Shown: positions 24,213 through 35,499, counted from the stretch's first letter. The stretch is 64,000 nt of DNA from Nannobrachium achirus (GCA_963921795.1 OY997642.1:42173653-42237652), one strand, 5' to 3'. Notes: a model not told the origin generated them from the sequence alone. Made by a program: numbers and translations.

Positions 24213-24516
24213 TATGTACTGTGTATATATAGTACATCCCTTGTATGCCCATACATGGAGATCCCTGTCTGAGAACCAGCCGCACAGATATGGGCTGTCT
24301 TCCTCCATATATGGGCATTCCCTTATGAAGTCCTGTTAGATATGGGCTTAATATTGATGACATCAGGGATCTCCATATATGGGCATAAAAGGGATTCTGT
24401 TAAGGGTGGTTCCCATGACATCACAACATACAATATATTTTATGCCCATACATGGAGATCGCTATCTGAACCAGCCACACAGATATGGGCCATGTCTTGG
24501 CCATCTGGCCAGTTAT

Positions 24517-24559
24517 TGCGACCGTAAGGTCGCAGTTTAGTTGCGACCGTAAGGTCGCA
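24517..24559. repeat. Twin CpG-containing hairpins
   Basis: TGCGACCGTAAGGTCGCA, a 7-bp-stem hairpin, occurs twice at 24,517-24,534 and 24,542-24,559, separated by GTTTAGT. It lies just upstream of the duplicated block. Confidence 0.85.
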
Positions 24560-24565
24560 GTTTAG

Positions 24566-26097
24566 TATGAAAACCTCCACCGGCCGTCCGTCGGTCACAC
24601 GTGCGGTCGACCGCACGTCACACGTGCGGTCGACGTGTGATGAGGTCACGATGAGTCATCTATGCCCAAATATAGATTTCTAGGTCAGATGGCCCATAGA
24701 GTTTGTGATGTCAAACCTAGCAACCCAATATAAACAAACCTGATGTCAGACCTGAAGTATCCTTTTATACCCATATATGGAGATACAGAGATCTCCATAT
24801 ATGGGCATATTAGAAAGCCCATATATGGGCATATACGGATGACATCAGGGATATCCATATATGGGCATAAAAGGGACAAGGGCTTACAGTTAAGAGATCT
24901 CCATATATGGGCATATCAGAAAGCCCATATATGTTCATATACTGATGACATCAGGAATATCCATATATGGGCATAAAAGGGACAAGGACTTACAGTTAAG
25001 AGATCTCCATATATGGGCATAAAGGGACAAGGACTGTTACAGTAGATATAGAGATGTCCATATATGGGCATAAATGAACAAGGACTGACAAACACTGAGA
25101 TCTCCATATAACCTATGGGAATATAAGGGACGAGGACTGTCAGCTTGTAGACCTATTTTCTAAATATTGTTGTACATTAAAAACTTGAAATGGGTCGTTC
25201 TGCATAGTACTTGGGATTTGTTGATGTAAATGTTCACATAGAGTGTAATAATTGGTAAAACAAACTTTTGGCCTATTTGTGGAGATAAGCGACCAACGGT
25301 CGCTTATCTCCCTATTAGGGAGTCTTACTGGTATGAAAACCTCCACCGGCCGTCCGTCGGTCACACGTGCGGTCGACCGCACGTCACACGTGCGGTCGAC
25401 GTGTGATGAGGTCACGATGAGTCATCTATGCCCAAATATAGATTTCTAGGTCAGATGGCCCATAGAGTTTGTGATGTCAAACCTAGCAACCCAATATAAA
25501 CAAACCTGATGTCAGACCTGAAGTATCCTTTTATACCCATATATGGAGATACAGAGATCTCCATATATGGGCATATTAGAAAGCCCATATATGGGCATAT
25601 ACGGATGACATCAGGGATATCCATATATGGGCATAAAAGGGACAAGGGCTTACAGTTAAGAGATCTCCATATATGGGCATATCAGAAAGCCCATATATGT
25701 TCATATACTGATGACATCAGGAATATCCATATATGGGCATAAAAGGGACAAGGACTTACAGTTAAGAGATCTCCATATATGGGCATAAAGGGACAAGGAC
25801 TGTTACAGTAGATATAGAGATGTCCATATATGGGCATAAATGAACAAGGACTGACAAACACTGAGATCTCCATATAACCTATGGGAATATAAGGGACGAG
25901 GACTGTCAGCTTGTAGACCTATTTTCTAAATATTGTTGTACATTAAAAACTTGAAATGGGTCGTTCTGCATAGTACTTGGGATTTGTTGATGTAAATGTT
26001 CACATAGAGTGTAATAATTGGTAAAACAAACTTTTGGCCTATTTGTGGAGATAAGCGACCAACGGTCGCTTATCTCCCGATTAGGGAGTCTTACTGG
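24566..26097 (+). repeat. 766-bp tandem duplication inside the satellite
   Basis: Copy 1 is 24,566-25,331 and copy 2 is 25,332-26,097. I see only a CCTA/CCGA change near 25,313 and 26,079, so the event is recent or the copies are homogenised. Each copy contains eight CCATATATGG decamers, a 20-bp palindrome ACGTGCGGTCGACCGCACGT (24,599 and 25,365), and a 14-bp-arm hairpin GGAGATAAGCGACC (25,280 and 26,046). Confidence 0.9.
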
Positions 26098-26309
26098 TAT
26101 ATGTTACAGTATGTTTGGGTAACTCAGGACGGTAAGAGTAAGAGCGCTTGTTTTGTCGTTCACCACACACTAATCACCACCAGATGGCGACGACAGCCCA
26201 TAGACAGCCATTCACTAGTGCAGGCGCTGACGTCACTCGTTTGCGACTCTCTTTCTTTATTTACTAGCCTAGCTGGGCGGTGTTTAGCCATTAGCTTAGC
26301 CATTAGCTT

Positions 26310-26580
26310 ACTATGAGTGTTTATCGTGGGCTTGCCCAGGCCTTACGGCCTGGGCATAAATATAACGATTGCATTCACCACGGCTTCGTGGTGAATGCCT
26401 GCGGCGCTCGGGGGCGAAGAGCAGGACCAAGGTCCGCTGGCCTTCGCGCCGATTGCAATGTCGTGGACAATCGAGCGGCTCCGCCTGGAGGACCGTCGTT
26501 GTGGGCGACTGCTTGTTCCGCCCCGTGCGGCACCACGAGTGCTCCGTTTCTCGACCGTCCTGTTTCTCTAACAAACCGTG
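26310..26580. other. GC- and CpG-rich block with stem-loops, origin unknown
   Basis: Embedded in AT-rich satellite. It starts with two perfect stem-loops: GCCCAGGCC/GGCCTGGGC around TTAC (26,334-26,355) and GCATTCACCACG/CGTGGTGAATGC around GCTT (26,371-26,398). About 180 bases of CpG-dense sequence follow. Several 70-100 codon frames are open on both strands, as expected from GC-rich sequence, without recognised domains. It could be an inserted element or fragment from a GC-rich source. Confidence 0.5.
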
Positions 26581-26617
26581 ACATATATATCGATGACATC
26601 AGGGATCTTCATATATA

Positions 26618-27483
26618 GAGACACACGGGCGCCTACAAATTCACGCCCACTATTGAAACAGCGGCCCCGCTTCGGGTAAGGGAGAACGGTGTACTGCAAG
26701 CCAGTCCATAGAAAGTCATTGCAATTCATCTGTGGTTAGCCTAATATTAAAATAATCCTACACGAACTGAAGACTGTATTAATTTAAATAAAAATATGTT
26801 TTCAAATGTATGGCCTGACCCTGACAACATATCTTCTTGTTAGCTAAATACATGATGTGTGTCACATTTAATTTGCACTTGAATGGGTTACCCATAATGT
26901 TAACAGAGAAGAGGGGAAACGGCAGACAGAAAACCTGTTGCTTTTCACTGTCTTTACTGCTGTGCGTTTATGAGCGCCGACTTTGAAGATCCCGACTTTT
27001 TCAACTACAGAGTGGATTCTCCAGGTTAGTATTAATCCAAAAATAACTTGCAAGACTCCGTTTGGAAGAAGCGAGATGCGATCATTTTCCAAAAATAAAC
27101 AGCCATGAGAGACAAGCGTGTCTGGGTATTGAAAACCTCAAGGGATGCGTCCATGACGTGTGTACCATGCGACCACCTAAACTTAAGATTTCCAATGCTA
27201 GCACTTTTGACTCACAGATGAAGTATATTAAAGTATATTGTAGGTAGTGTATCAAGGTGACAGATATGCCACTTTAAAAAGGCAAAATGAAACTCATGGG
27301 ACACCTTATTAGAACACAAAAACAAAATCGCTATGGCCTCAGTAGTCAACCACTGAAATTATGATATTTCACGATGCCTCTCATTGGGATTGCATTGGCA
27401 GCTGCAGTGCACCGTTCTTCCTTACCCGAAGTGGGGCCGCTGTCACATTAGGGGGTGTGAATTTGTAGGCGCCCGTGTGTCTC
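26618..27483. mobile_element. 866-bp non-autonomous element with 80-bp TIRs
   Basis: 26,618-26,697 and 27,404-27,483 are imperfect reverse complements starting GAGACACACGGGCGCC. The element is flanked by TA on both sides. Removing it with one TA rejoins satellite sequence TTCATATATGGGCATAAAAG, matching intact monomers elsewhere, so the boundaries are secure. A TA duplication suggests Tc1/mariner-type or related mobilisation. There is no transposase frame inside. Confidence 0.85.
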
Positions 27484-27676
27484 TATGGGCATAAAAGGGA
27501 TTCTGGGGATACCCATATATGGACTCTTACATAGGTGATGTCACCTGTGATATCTCCTGTGATGTCACAGTGAGGTGTCAAGGGAACCAACCCATAGACT
27601 GTAAAAATGTGTACACACACGGAGACAAGCTGTGACATTTCTCATGGCAAACTGTGACCTTCAGTCGCAATTATTA

Positions 27677-27812
27677 GGGCTGGAACTTTAACTTACATTT
27701 CGGTTGATTACAGAACAATTGCTTCTCAGGTCAAATATTTATATGCGATTGAACAGGTGATTAATCTTAATTAATTAAAAAGCTTATGTTTTAATCGAAT
27801 CCCAGCCCTAAT
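27677..27812. mobile_element. Small MITE with AGGGCTGG ends
   Basis: Left end AGGGCTGGAACTTTAAC, right end AATCGAATCCCAGCCCT; flanks AATTATT and AATCATT could be a decayed duplication. AT-rich interior. Confidence 0.5.
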
Positions 27813-28029
27813 CATTAGTAAATTATTTGTGAATGCGCTTCTTAAAAAGCATAACTATCAATCCCATTTGAAACCTGTGTAATAGGGAATGGCATGCAGG
27901 CTATGTTAATGACTGAAGGTCACAGTTTAGTATGTGAAACGGCACATCATGTCTCCATCTGTCTGGACGTGCACACTTTTTAAGGTCTATGGGTTTGCCG
28001 CTCTGACATCACGCTCAGACGTCACTCAC

Positions 28030-28212
28030 ACATTCATACACCGATGGCAGAGGAAACCTTGCAAGGCACCAACCTGCTCACTGGGAGCAACTAGGGGTTC
28101 AGAGTCTTGCCCAAGGACTCTTCGTCACTACTCTGGGGGAACCCGGGATTGAAGTGGGATGCCTTTGGGAACCCTGCGTGTTCTAATGACCGTTTCTCTA
28201 CCCCTGAGCCAC
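28030..28212 (-). mobile_element. tRNA-like SINE-type repeat
   Basis: The minus strand begins GTGGCTCAGGGGTAGAG, which fits an A box, and continues to CACTTCAATCCCGGG, a diverged B box. The distal part GCCCAAGGACTCTTCG is typical of a repeat seen widely in teleosts (recognition from memory). Confidence 0.55.
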
Positions 28213-28219
28213 TTACAAA

Positions 28220-28533
28220 TAAAAGTAGCTCAGTCAAAATGTTACTCAAAAAAGAGTAGAAAAGTACATGCTAGATAGAAAGTAGGAAAGGTGAGAGGGA
28301 AATGGAACAATTTGTAACCCATTTTCTAAATTGCTTTAATAGTCAATGTAGCCTATTATTATTATTATTTCCATGGCCATCTCTGTACTTTTGTCTATAC
28401 TTTCTACTTCACCTTCTTCACTTTCTAAATGTACTCGAGTAAGAGTAATAACAAAATCCAATACTCAAGTATAGTAGGCTACAGATCCTCAGAATCTGTA
28501 CTCAAGTACATTTGCGTTACTGTCCACCACTGG
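28220..28533. mobile_element. Family C element relic
   Basis: Starts AAAAGTAGCTCAGTCAAAAT, ends GCGTTACTGTCCACCACTG, with the AAGTACATTTGCG-type terminal tract. Shorter than the copy at 32,239. Confidence 0.55.
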
Positions 28534-29865
28534 GTAACGCTTTGTGATTGATGTCAATTATATGTTCAAATCTGTTATTCCATGTACCGGTATGTATGCT
28601 CAAGGATTCAAGACGGACGCCACATTCTATCAGTATCCCCTATGTCCCAGATGCCTCATCTTATGACCACCTAGGGCAATCTGATAAACAATGACTCAGC
28701 AACAACATTGGGCAAAAGATAATGTATGGCCATGGAACCCGTCATCCTACGCGTGTTCACCCTTCTACCTATGGGCGGCCAGCAGCACATTTGTACTGAT
28801 GTCAGAACTGTGTATAAATATCCATCCAGGTTGACTCATTGTCAGAAAGAACCATTGTCGTGACGATTGTACCATCATCCATGTGATAGGCTTTCTCATT
28901 CCGATAATACAGGACTGAATATTATAACTATACTTTGCACTGGCCTGGTGTCAAGTCTATCTTGGGTTTCTCTGAAAAAACAACTTTATAATCTATCATG
29001 AGTTTGAATTACAATGGGTTGTCTGATAAAAGGAATATCAAATATCTAAATACTGAATCAAGCAACAAAACAATTTGTCTGGGGTCCTCAAAAAAGCCTT
29101 AGTAGACGTTAAAATGACCCCAAACATGTTTGAAAGGGAAATATCCCTGTAAATAGTGATAATAAAATGTCCCTGTATTTGTCAAGTGCAATGTGGTCAA
29201 GGACTACTTCCACTCCTGACATCACAGCCTCAAGAATGAGAAATGTTGGGGGTGGGGTGGATATAGCTGTTCAAACACTTCTTCCAAAATGTACAAAACA
29301 TATATTTATTGTTTATGAGAATGCAAAATGATAATGTGCACTGCACTGTTCACATTAGTTGAATTTCCAGCATTTAAGACTATCTGATGTGCTGTCTGGA
29401 CTGGAGTTAAAGCTGGAGCATTCATTGCTTTATTTGGCTGTGTGCTGTTATCACTTGGCTTCGACATGATTGGAAATAACAGAGTATAGTTGGAACATCT
29501 GCTCTCCATTACTCGTCTTCAGTGTGTGGCAGCCTGGTCAGTGACTCACGTTGCCTTTTTGGTTCATCGTTTGGCATGTTTCAACCTCTCACTCGCATTT
29601 AAGCCTAATGTGCAGACAGACGTTCAACCGCGCTGTCCCCTCCACAAACACGCACGCACACACGGATGGTGGCACAGTGGCACACATCAAGAAGCTGGTG
29701 AGGTTTAACTGCGTAGACGAGATGCCTGCCAGGTCTGTGGGTTCCAACGTCTGTTTTTACTGCATCGCTCACAGAGAAATAGACTTGTTCTTAGTTCTTA
29801 CACTGGTGACAGAGCATCCTAACTACTACCTGCCTCACGCCGGCACAGACACATTTTGTCATGTG
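28534..29865. other. Intergenic with a foldback-family fragment; no gene seen
   Basis: 28,990-29,150 repeats one arm of the foldback element at 15,560 (phrases ATCAAATATCTAAATACTGA and GTAGACGTTAAAATGA). The rest, including an open frame at 29,551-29,940, shows no domain I recognise. Confidence 0.45.
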
Positions 29866-30399
29866 CAATGGTGGATAAAGTACTCCGTCAAATATGACTA
29901 CATAAGTATAGCCTTGGATCAAGACTATCAGAGTAGATAGTAGACATTTTATCGAGTCTGACTTTTAGTATATACGATAGATAGGATAGTAAAAGTCAGA
30001 CTCATATATAATATATCTATGATCCAAAGAGTGAATGTTGCTCACTATGCTTAGTCAAATTTGTACTTAAGTTATACTGTCTCGAGTACTTGCCGCCGGT
30101 CTACAAGCTCACAACACATCACACATTCACGCTATATAAAGTGGGGCATAAAGGGCCAGTTCACCTCTGGGACAACCAGATCTTATTTTATTGTTGTTTG
30201 GGACACGATCAACACAATCCTGCATGATGCATTTTGCATCATATGATGCATCATGCTGCATTCATTATATGATGCAAAATGCATCATCATTCATGCTGAA
30301 ATACTAAAATATCTCAAAACACAGATTGAACAAGTAAAGTAGTGCCCCAGTAATTTACATAAGTACAGTACTACTGTAATTAGTTACTTTGTTCCACTG
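29866..30399. mobile_element. Family C element relic with internal palindrome
   Basis: Starts CAATGGTGGATAAAGTACTC and ends TTACTTTGTTCCACTG. The interior (30,222-30,292) holds nested inverted repeats of GATGCATTTTGCATCAT-type sequence. Confidence 0.5.
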
Positions 30400-30541
30400 C
30401 TGCAACTACGTGGGACAACAAAGCACACAGCTGTAATGTCACAGTGTAGGAGGAGGGGGCTCGCGTGAGACCCCATCATCTTCTCCTGTCTGACTGAAAC
30501 CACAGCTCTACATCAGCTGTCTTTGTCTGTTTGTGTGTGAG

Positions 30542-30542
<1 letters not shown>

Positions 30543-30602
<60 letters not shown>

Positions 30603-30616
30603 GTGTGTGTGTGTGC

Positions 30617-30647
<31 letters not shown>

Positions 30648-30675
30648 GGGGGGTTGTGTGGGTGTGTGTGGGTGT
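30543..30675. repeat. (GT)n and G-run compound repeat
   Basis: About 27 GT units, short interrupted GT runs, then 22 consecutive G (30,632-30,653) and GGGTGTGT units. Confidence 0.96.
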
Positions 30676-32040
30676 GATTTGTAATTAATGGGACAATAAA
30701 TCATTCAAATTGGATGGTAGGTTACTTTGTGATTATGTTAAAGCCAGCTCTCTCATTTTGACAATAGACTCACAAACAGATATAAATGGCAATCTATCTT
30801 CAAGTAGTGTCTTCTTTCCCTCTAGTCTACACCAATTCTAATCACCAAAAATAACTGATCTACAAGATCTGTAGAAGTGTAAATCAGCTATTTTTGCAGA
30901 ATGTTCGCTTATGATGATGTGACCAAAAAAGGCACACTAGGGTTAATGTGGTTAAACACACTCAAGCAAATCACAAGTAGAAGAGGCACAGACATAAACA
31001 ACAACACATTCAGGTCAAAGGCACAAAAACACACAGTACATAGGCATACTGTGGGCACAAGCCAAACATCAGCCACATCAGGACAATTCAAACTCTACTA
31101 TATAAATTTAGTTAAAAAATAATATATTATTAACTACTTTCAACCAGGCTCCCATTTTGGGAATGTCGTTTTAGAGAAAAAATAATAATAATAACCTTTG
31201 CCAATTGCCATACACAGTATGTTCTGGGAATGAATGTCCGAAACTATCCACGTTTTGCTGTTTCATAATGTGTGACATTGTTTGCACCCCAATCTGGTTA
31301 TTTGGCGTGGTTCCCATGGTGCCATTAGGCCCACCAACTAGGTCAATCAAAATCCATAGCTTTCTCTTCAGTATTAGTCTAAAAACCTATATCCTGCTAA
31401 GTTGGAAGGCTTAATACACTAGGGTAGATGTCTAGAGGAGGAGGCCTAAACATTGTTCCCCTGAAAGCAAAATACATTTTCCCCTTCTTCTTATGATTGT
31501 AAATGCATGTTATTAATGTACATTGCTTATTGATGATATTTTGACTTTTGTTTCTTATATTTTGTTTTGTTTTTACCCCTGGGCACTGTGTGTTTATGTG
31601 GCTCTGTGTGGGTGGATGGATAGATATAAGGAGTATGAAGGTGACGTCTTGTATTCTATGTAAACTTATTAAAAAATACAATACTTGTGAGTGTGTTTGT
31701 TTTCATTGGTGAGGAAAGATAGAATGAGTCAAATGAATACAATAGGTCTTGTTATTTTTAAAACAGTCATCACTCCCAGTTCCCGTTCAGAATACCAGTA
31801 CAAGACAAGTATTAAACACATGACAAATTAAAATAAACATATCATTTCTTAGTCTGCTAGCAGTTAAGCTGTAAATGGTGCCAAGGTGTGGTCACTTTGA
31901 CAGGATATCACCTCATAGCTACTCTCTGAGTCAGAGGAGAATGACTAATAGCCTACTTTAGTCATTCATGTGCTATGACCCTCAGTCATGGTTGTTGTTT
32001 GTTTTGATTTCTCAGATCTCTCTTTCCTACTGTGTGTGCC
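30676..32040. other. Intergenic, no gene seen
   Basis: Contains a weak copy of the hairpin core at 30,850-30,897 (AACTGATCTACAAGATC). The rest is AT-rich with no supported exon. Confidence 0.35.
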
Positions 32041-32047
32041 TGCATGT

Positions 32048-32148
<101 letters not shown>

Positions 32149-32238
32149 TGTGCGCATGCAACTAGTGATGGACAAGAATGTAATGATTCTTTTCATTGTC
32201 CAGCTTTTCGAACGCACTGAGTTTTCTCATGAATCACA

Positions 32239-32630
32239 CAGTAGTGGAAAACAGTACTCAATGTTTTTACTTTAGTAAAAGCACCAATACTGCAATGTAG
32301 AAATACTCTGTTAGGCTGCACCCACACCAAAGAGCCTATGACAGTGGATTCCTCATTCATTCCGCCAATGCATTTCAATGAGAATGGAGCGTTTTTTGCA
32401 GAAATCCTCTACTGGCATGAAACCGCTCCATTCTCATTAAAATGCATTGGCCGAATGGGTAATCCACTGCCATACAGTTGGTACTTTGGTGTGGGTGCAG
32501 CCCATGCCAAAGTATTGGCATCAAAACGTGCTTAAAGTACCAAAAGTAAAAGTACTCAGTATGCACAATGTCCCTTTTCACAATTTTTCAAATGTATAAA
32601 AAAAAATCACACTCGTGTGAACTGAGCGGT

Positions 32631-32675
<45 letters not shown>

Positions 32676-32677
32676 CC

Positions 32678-32714
<37 letters not shown>

Positions 32715-33258
32715 CCCCTGTGTGTGTTTGTGTGTGAGTGTGCCTGGCCTATGCCTGGCCTATCCTGAACAACAGCGCCCCTCCCTTAACATGTGTGGTC
32801 AGAAAAGGTTACTGCAGTGCAGGCTACATACCCGGAGACAGACAGACAGACAGACAAACAGACAAACAGACAGACCCACACACACGGCCACGTATAGGAG
32901 CGTTGTGACCACCGCTCAAAAACTAAATCTGTTGAAAATAGCAGATCTACAAGCTCACAATGCATTGTGAGCTTGTAGATCGGCTATTTACAAATAGTTT
33001 AAATAGGGCTGAAGAGGCTAATGTATGTTTGTAATGTATGTAATGTATGTTTTGTAATAATAATTTAAATCTACAAAATAACTAATAACTAAAGTTTTCA
33101 AATAATTAGTGGAGTAAAGGTACAATATGTGTCTCTGAGATGTAGTGGAATAGAAGTAAAAGTATTGAAAATTGGAAATACTCCAGTAAAGTAAAAGTAC
33201 TTCAAAATTGTACTTAAGTACAACTTAAGTAAATGTACTTAGTTACTTTACACCACTG
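32239..33258. mobile_element. Family C element, fullest copy
   Basis: A 1,020-bp element starting CAGTAGTGGAAAACAGTACT and ending AGTTACTTTACACCACTG. It is flanked by GAATCACA (32,231-32,238) and GACTCACA (33,259-33,266), a 7/8 match consistent with an 8-bp hAT-type duplication. Inside are an inverted repeat (32,311-32,502; GGCTGCACCCACACCAAAG at one end), GT microsatellites (32,629-32,743), an ACAG repeat (32,836-32,876) and a hairpin with the AGCAGATCTACAAGCTCAC core (32,939-32,993). No transposase. Confidence 0.7.
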
Positions 33259-33266
33259 GACTCACA

Positions 33267-35280
33267 CTTCCCCATGTTTCTATAGATGAGGGTCTTGTAA
33301 TTTCATGGTCCATTCAAAGGGGTTGCTGCCGCTGGATTGGACCAATTTAAGACGGCAGCCATTTTAGCTAACATCTATTAATTTGCCTCTCTCCACCTCT
33401 ACCACTTCCAACCAAGAGCTAGCATTTAGTCCTGTGTAGTGTTTTGTTTTACTTGACTCTGGATTCATACCGTGCAGCTGGCCTTTCTTGGGAGTGGGAA
33501 CAGTGGGGAGCCTCAGCCACACCATGTTATGTCCAAGTTTCCCTAAGCACGGGGATGTAACACATGTTCATCTTTCTGTATTCGCTGTCACGCATACACT
33601 TGACCTCTCCGCCCTTGTTCCTGCATGCTTTCATCGATTCACAAAACACACGTAGGCGTAGCAGACTTGTCTTATCATGCAGGCCACGTTAGTTTCTATT
33701 ACTTTCATATACTGATCAGCTGCTTGATGCCCCTTGGCTGAATGCTCTATCACACTGTTTCCCAAGCACAGGGGTCGCACCCACAGTTGTGTCACGGGAG
33801 ATTTAAATTGGGTTGCCAAAACATTTCTTAGCAAAAAGTTAAAAAATATATTATTATTTTTGCTCCATGTGTAAAGTCCCTGGCCTTGATTTGTGTTCCA
33901 AGTCTGGCCCAGTACAAACATAATTAAGTGACATATGGAATTATTGCATGGTGCCTTTTCATAACCACACAATGCAACCAAATCATCACATGCACCACAA
34001 TGCATAAACAACAATGAACTTGGGGAGGTACTAGGGTATGCCAGTGCCACATACTTCTCGGCTGGCAGAGACTTGCACTCCACTGAGCACTACTTGACAT
34101 TATAAAGCTTATTGAGTATGACTGTACGATGAGGATTTTACATTTAATATTAGTTATGCAAAGAACATTTCATGTCCCAAACCGAAGTAAGGCAGTTAAG
34201 GAAATTCCTTCTACTCTGCTACCAATGACCACCCAGAGCTTACTGGCAGGGGCATCACTGTTTTGGCATGCATGGGACAATATAACCCCTCTCTGCACCT
34301 GTGACTCCTTCAGAACATGGTTTCCCAAAGGGTAGGTCACAGACCAATTTTTGTGGGTCACAAGTAAATGCACCTTTTTTTTAATGTCAAAAGATTTCCA
34401 AAAAGTGTAATTAAAATAGGCCTATACATTGAAAAGAAATTCAAACAATTCTCCCAAAATAATTTCATGAATAAAATGTAAACAATTAAAAATAAATTCC
34501 ACCTGTAAGCAGAAAGGGAAATTATGGAAGACAAGCAATGAAACTTACTGTTTGAGATGATGCACACTGGTAAGTGCTTGAATTTCACAGCTTCTTGTTG
34601 TAGCCTACCTGTATGAGTAGTGACAAATGAACATTAGAATAGCTTGTGATTGCATTTTGGTATTAATAATAAGTAGGCCTACCGTAGCCATAGCTTACAT
34701 CAAATGAATGAATATGAATGAGTGAATGAATGAAGGGCCCAATATGAACACTACAGAATCACATCACGCATATTAATTGCAAAAATGATCAGCAGTATCC
34801 AGGGCACTGAGGGCAGGCATTGGAAGGCATGTGTAGCCTGTCTGTGTCTAGACGGTGTGCTTGTGTTTGTGATTCACCCATGGTGTAAAAATGTTCTGAC
34901 ACTACCACCGTGTGGTGATGAATGATATTGCACAATTACTGCTTGATTGAATGGAAATACTTTATGTTCATAATTTTGCATATTAATTGGTAACAGTGTG
35001 TCTTTATAAATTAATATCAAGTCATATAGGCTATTATATTATATTACGTATAGCAGTCTGAGATCTTCAGTTTCAGTGTATTTTTTTAATTCATAGTGCA
35101 ATCATCTCCCCAAGGGGTTTCTGTGCACTTCACACCGTAATGCAAGGGAAAAAAAGATGGGTTTTTACTTTTTAGCCTAGATTTAAATTAAAATGTCCAG
35201 AGAGTCAGCCTCGATGTCAGTTTTGAGGGAGAGCAGAGCATTCCAGAGATCTTGTACTTTACAACCCCGCCCCGTTTCCA
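33267..35280. other. Intergenic upstream of kif2c, no gene seen
   Basis: A 150-codon minus-strand frame (33,631-34,083) has no recognisable domain. TTTCCCAAG and TTTCCCAAA phrases followed by GGTC(G/A)C motifs at about 33,757 and 34,320 look like ends of decayed hAT-type repeats. AT-rich sequence follows up to the promoter. Confidence 0.35.
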
Positions 35281-35284
35281 GTCA

Positions 35285-35425
35285 AACGCCAATCGTCATC
35301 AGCCTAATGATGACAACTTCCTGTCATCCGACCAATCGGGTGTTCCAAATGCCGATAAAACGCCAAAGAAGAAGACGGCAACCAATCGGGTGTTTTCAAT
35401 CCGGACGACAGTTTGATTCAAACGG
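35285..35425 (+). promoter_or_regulatory. kif2c: Putative kif2c promoter: three CCAAT boxes and a CHR-like site
   Basis: CCAAT pentamers on the + strand lie at 35,289, 35,332 and 35,382; the latter two are in an identical ACCAATCGGGTGTT context. TTCAAA at 35,417 (TTTGAA on the other strand) is a cell-cycle homology region core about 30 bases after the last CCAAT. NF-Y sites spaced upstream of a CHR are the known architecture of G2/M genes controlled by DREAM/MuvB, to which KIF2C belongs. Site functions here are inference. Confidence 0.5.
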
Positions 35426-35429
35426 TGGC

Positions 35430-35499
35430 GAGTGTGTTGTGTGTTTGTGTTGCAACTACGAGTCGGCGTTCGTTCAATAACAAATTTATTTTTGTAGTG
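35430..35499 (+). other. kif2c: Putative kif2c 5' non-coding exon
   Basis: Ends at a strong donor, TAGTG followed by GTAAGT (donor at 35,500), downstream of the CCAAT/CHR cluster. The matching acceptor is TTTTCAG at 35,828-35,834, leaving a 26-base leader before the ATG at 35,861. The intron (35,500-35,834) carries a decayed GGACCCCC-type repeat. The transcription start is not determined. Confidence 0.45.

Larger units (their letters stand above)
24230..27560. repeat. CCATATATGG satellite locus
   Basis: An array of diverged monomers built on (G)ATCTCCATATATGGGCATA, with phrases GATGACATCAGGGAT and AAAGGGACAAGGACT. I count 19 perfect CCATATATGG decamers (24,305; 24,373; eight in each 766-bp block; 27,513). 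The decamer is a palindrome and fits the CArG consensus CC(A/T)6GG bound by serum response factor. Functional binding is not shown; this may simply be a satellite. Two insertions interrupt it: a GC-rich block (about 26,310-26,580) and a TIR element (26,618-27,483). Confidence 0.85.

Noticed and set aside
26311-26618. Overlapping 70-101 codon frames on both strands
   Set aside because: GC-rich sequence with few stops; no domain, and bidirectional openness argues against coding.
29551-29940. 129-codon + frame with several Cys
   Set aside because: No family recognised. It runs into the family C relic at 29,866 and has no exon-like boundaries.
33631-34083. 150-codon minus-strand frame
   Set aside because: No recognisable domain, no supporting splice sites, and it overlaps transposon-like TTTCCCAAG sequence.
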